A stretch of 9,449 nucleotides of DNA, taken from assembly GCA_937894825.1 (NCBI GenBank), contig CALCQT010000271.1, positions 1 through 9,449 on the forward strand. Direction: 5' to 3'. The number at the start of each line of letters is the position of its first letter. The first letter of the stretch is position 1. Below the pieces are notes generated by a model. It did not search any database and was not told where the DNA came from. It saw only the letters and a list, made by a program, of their open reading frames with translations. Shown here piece by piece: positions 5,296 through 9,449 of the stretch. Origin of the DNA: an uncultured Anaerolineaceae bacterium. GTDB taxonomy: Bacteria > Chloroflexota > Anaerolineae > Anaerolineales > Anaerolineaceae. A program made the translations under genes and the position numbers.

Positions 5296-6858
5296 TTGTC
5301 CAAACCTGTTTATGTGGTGACCGGATTTCTGGAAGCCGGGAAAACAACTTTTCTGAATAATCTTCTGAGTAGTCGTGACTGGGCCAGGGCGCGGCAATTG
5401 GTCATTCAGTTTGAAATCGGTGAAGAAGCCTTTGTCAGCCATACTTCGGACTGTCAGGTGATGAAGGTGATAAAAAAAGAGCTGGAACAGGTTCCGGATC
5501 AGGTGGTTTCTCAGCTTGAAGCATGGATTCGCCAATCGGATCCGCAAGAAATTTGGATCGAATGGAACGGTGTGGTTCCTTTCTCGGAGTTGCAGGCGCT
5601 GCTTTTGCAGCCTGCGCTGCGGGCGCTTTGCCGGCTGCAAAAAGTGATTCATGTGGCGGACGGGGATGTGATTGAAACGCTGCTGGGGCGGACCGGCGCG
5701 GCGCTGCCGGAACAGATCGCGAACAGCGATTTTGTATTGTTGCGGAACACAGAAGACACAGCTGATTTTAAGCGCATCCGCCGGGTCCTGAATGAGGTCA
5801 ATCCGGGCGCCGGCGTCTATCCGATCACGGCGTATGCCGACTTATCTGCGCAATTATCCCGGCGGAAAACAAATTCGGTTGATTTGTTTTTCCTTTTGAT
5901 CCTTGTGGTGGTCGGGCTGATTATGGTTGCGGCTCCGTTGTTTGATCTGGTCAATATCCCTTTTACGCTGGTTGTCAACGTATTTCTGGGCGTGATCCTG
6001 CAGGCAATTCCCTTCCTGTTGATCGGGGTCCTGCTGTCCTCGGCGATTCAAATCTTTGTCAGCCGCGATTTTATTGAGCGGCGCTTTCCGAAATCCTATG
6101 GGCTGGGGATGGTCACCGCGATTTTCGCCGGTTTTTTCCTCCCGGTCTGTGACTGTGCCTCGATCCCGATTTTTCGCAGCCTGGTAAAAAAAGGCGTGCC
6201 GTTGCCGGTGGCAGTCACGTTTATGACGGCGACGCCGGTGATCAACCCGGTTGTGATTTTGTCGACCTGGTACGCGTTTAACGGGAATATGGGGATTGTC
6301 TTTGGACGGGTCGCGCTGGGAATCATCGCGGCAATCCTGATCGGGTTGCTTTTCATAATCTTTCCCTCGCGTGAAGAAATGCGCTCGGACAACGGGCTGG
6401 ACAGTGTTTTATGCAGTTGCGGCTGTTACACGGAACTGGCTCCCGAAAGCACGTTCAAGGAAAAAGCCGCCCTTTTTTTGCGGCATGCGCAGTCCGAGTT
6501 TTTTAACGTCGGCAAGTTTTTGGTCATCGGGACTTTTATTTCGGCCATCTTTCAGACGATCGGCACGGACATGTTCGTGTCGGTTCAAAGCGGCGCCGGA
6601 ATGGCGGTATCCATTTTGATTATGATGGTGATGGCGTTTGTGCTTTCACTTTGTTCATCTTCCGATGCGGTTGTGGCGCGCGTATTTGCCGGGCAATTCC
6701 CGATGAGCGCCTTGATGGGCTTCCTGGTTTTTGGACCGATGATGGATATCAAGAATATGATGATGCTCTCCTCCGGCTTCTCAAAACGATTTATTGCGAA
6801 ACTGACAATCATCACGTTTTTGGTTTGTTTTGCGGTGGTCTTTCTGTTCACCGTCTAG
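5296..6858 (+). CDS. CobW-like GTPase fused to YraQ/ArsP-type permease
   Basis: One uninterrupted 520-codon frame joins two domains. Residues 1-190 resemble a CobW/P47K GTPase: Walker A GFLEAGKTT (10-18), IWIEWNG (86-92) at the IExxG position and RNTED (150-154, counting from R) at the NKxD position. The CxCC metal motif is missing; only SDCQVM (51-56) lies near that place, and the CobW_C domain is absent. Residues 195-520 form a permease of the DUF318/ArsP_1/YraQ family with about eight membrane helices. It has PVCDCASIPI (283-292), ATPVINP (312-318), a CSCGC cluster in a loop (373-377), SLCSSSDAVVA and GPMMDIKNMMML (480-491). The start is TTG 5296, 9 nt after AGGAGGAG (5279-5286), which overlaps the end of the preceding gene. 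Substrate unknown; a metal or metal complex is inferred from context. Confidence 0.9.
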   Translation: MSKPVYVVTGFLEAGKTTFLNNLLSSRDWARARQLVIQFEIGEEAFVSHTSDCQVMKVIKKELEQVPDQVVSQLEAWIRQSDPQEIWIEWNGVVPFSELQALLLQPALRALCRLQKVIHVADGDVIETLLGRTGAALPEQIANSDFVLLRNTEDTADFKRIRRVLNEVNPGAGVYPITAYADLSAQLSRRKTNSVDLFFLLILVVVGLIMVAAPLFDLVNIPFTLVVNVFLGVILQAIPFLLIGVLLSSAIQIFVSRDFIERRFPKSYGLGMVTAIFAGFFLPVCDCASIPIFRSLVKKGVPLPVAVTFMTATPVINPVVILSTWYAFNGNMGIVFGRVALGIIAAILIGLLFIIFPSREEMRSDNGLDSVLCSCGCYTELAPESTFKEKAALFLRHAQSEFFNVGKFLVIGTFISAIFQTIGTDMFVSVQSGAGMAVSILIMMVMAFVLSLCSSSDAVVARVFAGQFPMSALMGFLVFGPMMDIKNMMMLSSGFSKRFIAKLTIITFLVCFAVVFLFTV

Positions 6859-6870
6859 AAAGGGTTTTGA

Positions 6871-7818
6871 ATGCAGGCAAAAGAATTTAATCCACAGGTT
6901 TTCCTGGAGTTTCTGTGTTATTCCTTTTTCGCCGGGACGATCGTCTATTTGACGGCCAGCGGAAAATATTTGCAATACGTTACACCGCGGATGGCGGGTT
7001 ACCTCTATTTCAGCGCCGCAGTCCTGCTGATTTGGGCCGCAAGCGGCCTGCGCCGGATGTTTCGCCCGCAGTACCGGGTGCGCTTTTTGCACTGCTTTGT
7101 GTTGGTCATTCCGCTCGCATTGTTGTTGATTCCGCAGCGACCGTTGAGCGCTTCCGATCTGGCGTCCCGTTATAGCAGCAGTACCACTTTTTCCAGCACG
7201 GTTCTTCAAACGCAACCCGATCTTTCCGCCCCCGCCGCTGGTTTTGTGGCGGCGACCGTTGTTCCGACTGCCGCAGCTACACAAGCGGAGTTTTCTGCAC
7301 AGGATTCTTCGGGTGCGAGCCCAACGCAGGAACTCAAAGTGATGTCGGTCGGGACGCCGCTTCTGAACGATTCTTCCGCGAATGCGACCGGGGCCAGTGC
7401 GATGATTAATGGCGTGGCGGTGAATCTGAGCAATCTGCCCGGGCTAGACGTTGAAAATAAAAGAATAACGATCGACAACGATGCGTTTTACGCTTGGGTT
7501 ATGGAGATTTACCTGCACAAATATGAGTATGAAGGATTTCAGGTGTCCATGACGGGCTTTGTCTTCAAAAACGCAAAGGCGATGGAAGCGGATGAATTCG
7601 TGCCGGCGCGGCTGGTCATGTCCTGCTGTGCGGCGGATTTGATGCCGTCGGGACTGCTCTCCAAATATGAGAAAGCGGATGACCTGGAAGTTGACAGTTG
7701 GGTGACGGTGGAAGGAACGATTGAACTTTATAAGTTCAGGACTTTTGATGACGTGCGGGTTCAGGTTGCGACTGTGACGCCGGCGGAGGAAGTGAAGGGA
7801 TACATCTATCCATTCTGA
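6871..7818 (+). CDS. TIGR03943/YcgQ-family partner of the permease
   Basis: This 315-residue membrane protein belongs to the TIGR03943 (DUF1980-containing, YcgQ-like) family, usually encoded beside a YraQ/YcgR permease and thought to form a two-component membrane complex. About three hydrophobic helices (roughly 12-28, 42-58 and 72-88) are followed by a Ser/Thr/Ala-rich linker (about 95-175), probably flexible and outside the membrane. A C-terminal globular domain contains the family signature MSCCAAD (250-256) and ends in KGYIYPF. The vicinal cysteines C252/C253 could bind metal or be redox active (inference). ATG 6871 has AAAGGG (6859-6864) 6 nt upstream and lies 12 nt after the permease stop, so translation is likely coupled. 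It converges on the next gene with only 5 bp between stops. Confidence 0.85.
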   Translation: MQAKEFNPQVFLEFLCYSFFAGTIVYLTASGKYLQYVTPRMAGYLYFSAAVLLIWAASGLRRMFRPQYRVRFLHCFVLVIPLALLLIPQRPLSASDLASRYSSSTTFSSTVLQTQPDLSAPAAGFVAATVVPTAAATQAEFSAQDSSGASPTQELKVMSVGTPLLNDSSANATGASAMINGVAVNLSNLPGLDVENKRITIDNDAFYAWVMEIYLHKYEYEGFQVSMTGFVFKNAKAMEADEFVPARLVMSCCAADLMPSGLLSKYEKADDLEVDSWVTVEGTIELYKFRTFDDVRVQVATVTPAEEVKGYIYPF

Positions 7819-7823
7819 TCTGG

Positions 7824-9449
7824 TCAGCTTGTTTCTTTGGGCAAAATAAGGTAATAGATCCGATAATAATTATCCGTTTGAATAATTTCATATAGCGGAT
7901 TTAATCCTTCCCGGATGGCAGGAAGCCAGGCCTGATTATCAAAAATATAAACCGTGTCTTTCTCCAGGATTCCGCCCGCAATGATATGCTCCAGCAAGGC
8001 CTCGCGTTCCGTAGCGGTTTCCTCCCAGAATTGATGTAGATGGATGGCTGCTGAGAACATCATGTTTGTTTTAAGATGATGTTCCGCGATCCAACCCGCC
8101 AATTGAAGGTCTCTGTTTTCCCCCAGGACGATCATTTTCGAATATCTTTTTCCAGTTTCATCCCAGATTGGGTTCAGCCAGGGCCGCTCAAAATCCTGCC
8201 GGAAATAGTTATATTTATAGGCCAGCCCGGGATAAATATCAATAATTTGAATCAGAACCAGGCACAAGAGCAGGGTTTTTTTATGCCGCGGGGATAGGCG
8301 GATGATCCCGACAATAACCCACAAAAACCAAAGATAGTAGATTACGGTAAAAAAACGTCCGCTGGAACGAAAAATATTACACAGCGAGAGGATAAATTGC
8401 GGGAGCGGATAGGAAAAAATAATTCGCTCATTGACTGTAATCAGATTGCTGAGCGAGAAAAGAAATAGTCCGGCGCACATGCCGAGTAAAACGCGATAAC
8501 TATATAAATATCGGAAGAAATTCCGGCAGCGGTTTTTTATATTGCCGCCTGAAAACAGTTTATAAATCAAAAACGAGAGTATTCCAATGGTAAAAATTAT
8601 TATCCCGGCTCCTACGTAATACAGACCATCTTCCTGCCCCGTGATTTGGGGCAGCTTTTTCATAAAAAGCGACCACCGGTCGATCCCTTTGGCAGTCGGG
8701 TTGATAAATTGGTTCAGATTTAAAGAATATTCTCCAAATCCGCTTGCCGGGCGAATCTGGCCGGCGGAAAGGACGCCAATGGCCCCTCCGGCAATTAAAG
8801 GAAAGCATAAATTGATGAATGATAAAGAAAGGATCTTCTTTTTTGTAAGTCCCCTTTCATTTTTCTCCAGGAGAGAACTTAAGCTTGTGCAGACAAACAG
8901 GCAGAGTACCATCACAAACAAATAGGGATGAATCCCGATGGCCAATGTAATCAGGCAGCCGAACAACCAGAACCAAAGCGGTTTAGGATCCTTTCTTTGT
9001 TTGAAAAATAAGGCAAAAGCAAAGAGAATAAGCCAATGAGAGGCAAGCGCTGTGTGACGGAATGCGCGTTCCAGCATGCAGGATGAGAAAATAAATGGAA
9101 TGCAACCCAGGATGGCGATTCGTTTTTCCCGGGTGAAAATGCGGATCAGCACGGCGGCTCCGGACCCCTGTAACCCGAAACTGAGCAGCGTGTATAAACC
9201 GAGAAACTGGAACTTTTCCGGCAAAAATCCGGAGAACAGTTTAAAGAAGATCGAAACGAGTGGAATAGAATCGGTAAAAGCGATATTAGCGCCAATTGGA
9301 TAACCCATGTTTTGAGCCACACCCAACGGCCAGGTCCAATTGGAGTCTCTGAAAAACATCCATCCCGCGTGGTGCTGCAGGATATCCATCTCAATCACGC
9401 CGTTGAAAATCCAGTTGGAGCCGGTGATTCGCAATGGATTAATCCCATA
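7824..9449 (-). CDS. DUF6311-like multi-pass membrane protein (partial, 5' end missing)
   Basis: The frame is open from the right window edge to a TGA at 7824-7826, giving 541 residues without a start. The N-terminal part, with EMDILQHHAGWMFFRDSNW (about 20-38) and FTDSIPL, matches my memory of DUF6311 proteins. These are large membrane proteins resembling GT-C glycosyltransferases or polymer-synthesis proteins, whose acidic residue near the first extracellular loop is often important. About ten further hydrophobic segments follow, with a soluble C-terminal region (about 430-541). The TTG at 9434 is a less likely start because the reading frame and family-like residues (YGINP) continue upstream. 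It runs opposite to the metal operon and looks functionally unrelated. A role in cell-envelope glycan synthesis is only a guess. Confidence 0.75.
   Translation of the reverse strand, partial: YGINPLRITGSNWIFNGVIEMDILQHHAGWMFFRDSNWTWPLGVAQNMGYPIGANIAFTDSIPLVSIFFKLFSGFLPEKFQFLGLYTLLSFGLQGSGAAVLIRIFTREKRIAILGCIPFIFSSCMLERAFRHTALASHWLILFAFALFFKQRKDPKPLWFWLFGCLITLAIGIHPYLFVMVLCLFVCTSLSSLLEKNERGLTKKKILSLSFINLCFPLIAGGAIGVLSAGQIRPASGFGEYSLNLNQFINPTAKGIDRWSLFMKKLPQITGQEDGLYYVGAGIIIFTIGILSFLIYKLFSGGNIKNRCRNFFRYLYSYRVLLGMCAGLFLFSLSNLITVNERIIFSYPLPQFILSLCNIFRSSGRFFTVIYYLWFLWVIVGIIRLSPRHKKTLLLCLVLIQIIDIYPGLAYKYNYFRQDFERPWLNPIWDETGKRYSKMIVLGENRDLQLAGWIAEHHLKTNMMFSAAIHLHQFWEETATEREALLEHIIAGGILEKDTVYIFDNQAWLPAIREGLNPLYEIIQTDNYYRIYYLILPKETS

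Noticed and set aside
7815..7827. CTGA/TCAG stem between the convergent stops as a bidirectional terminator.
   Set aside because: A 4-bp stem without adequate T tracts is too weak.

Overview
The window is a bacterial zinc-homeostasis locus. Its base composition is roughly balanced, it uses clear Shine-Dalgarno sites and a near-consensus sigma70-type promoter, and its genes are tightly packed. I cannot name the species. The Fur-family N-terminus (DWPDGIKKTRPR), the GFLEAGKTT-type CobW domain and the YraQ plus TIGR03943 permease pair recall Clostridia-like Firmicutes or Anaerolineae-like Chloroflexota. That is an impression, not a demonstrated placement.

Layout, left to right. (1) Bases 1-75 hold the last 24 codons and stop of a ZnuA-type binding protein whose C-terminus nearly repeats that of the next gene, so tandem paralogues are likely. 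(2) Bases 76-756 are non-coding. They hold a strong 15-bp hairpin terminator, an AT-rich stretch without a convincing gene, and a promoter (TTGACT-17-TACAAT) followed directly by a perfect 7-1-7 palindrome of the Fur/Zur type. (3) znuA, znuC, znuB and a Fur-family regulator (probable Zur) follow on the + strand as one likely operon. A GGGAGCGC repeat cluster lies between znuA and znuC. (4) A 338-bp gap carries another copy of the operator half-site and a possible second promoter. (5) A second + strand cluster encodes a CxCC-containing COG0523/CobW metal chaperone, a protein fusing a degenerate CobW-type GTPase to a YraQ/ArsP-type permease, and a TIGR03943/YcgQ partner, with 6- and 12-nt gaps. 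(6) A convergent - strand gene, cut by the window end, encodes a multi-pass DUF6311-like membrane protein that looks unrelated to metals.

Working model (inference). The regulator senses zinc and represses both clusters through the AATGCGAAT-type operator. When zinc is scarce, ZnuABC imports zinc, the CobW protein allocates it, and the GTPase-permease fusion with its YcgQ-like partner forms a second, GTP-linked membrane system of unknown substrate. The fusion and its pairing with a complete CobW protein in an apparently zinc-controlled operon are the most interesting content.
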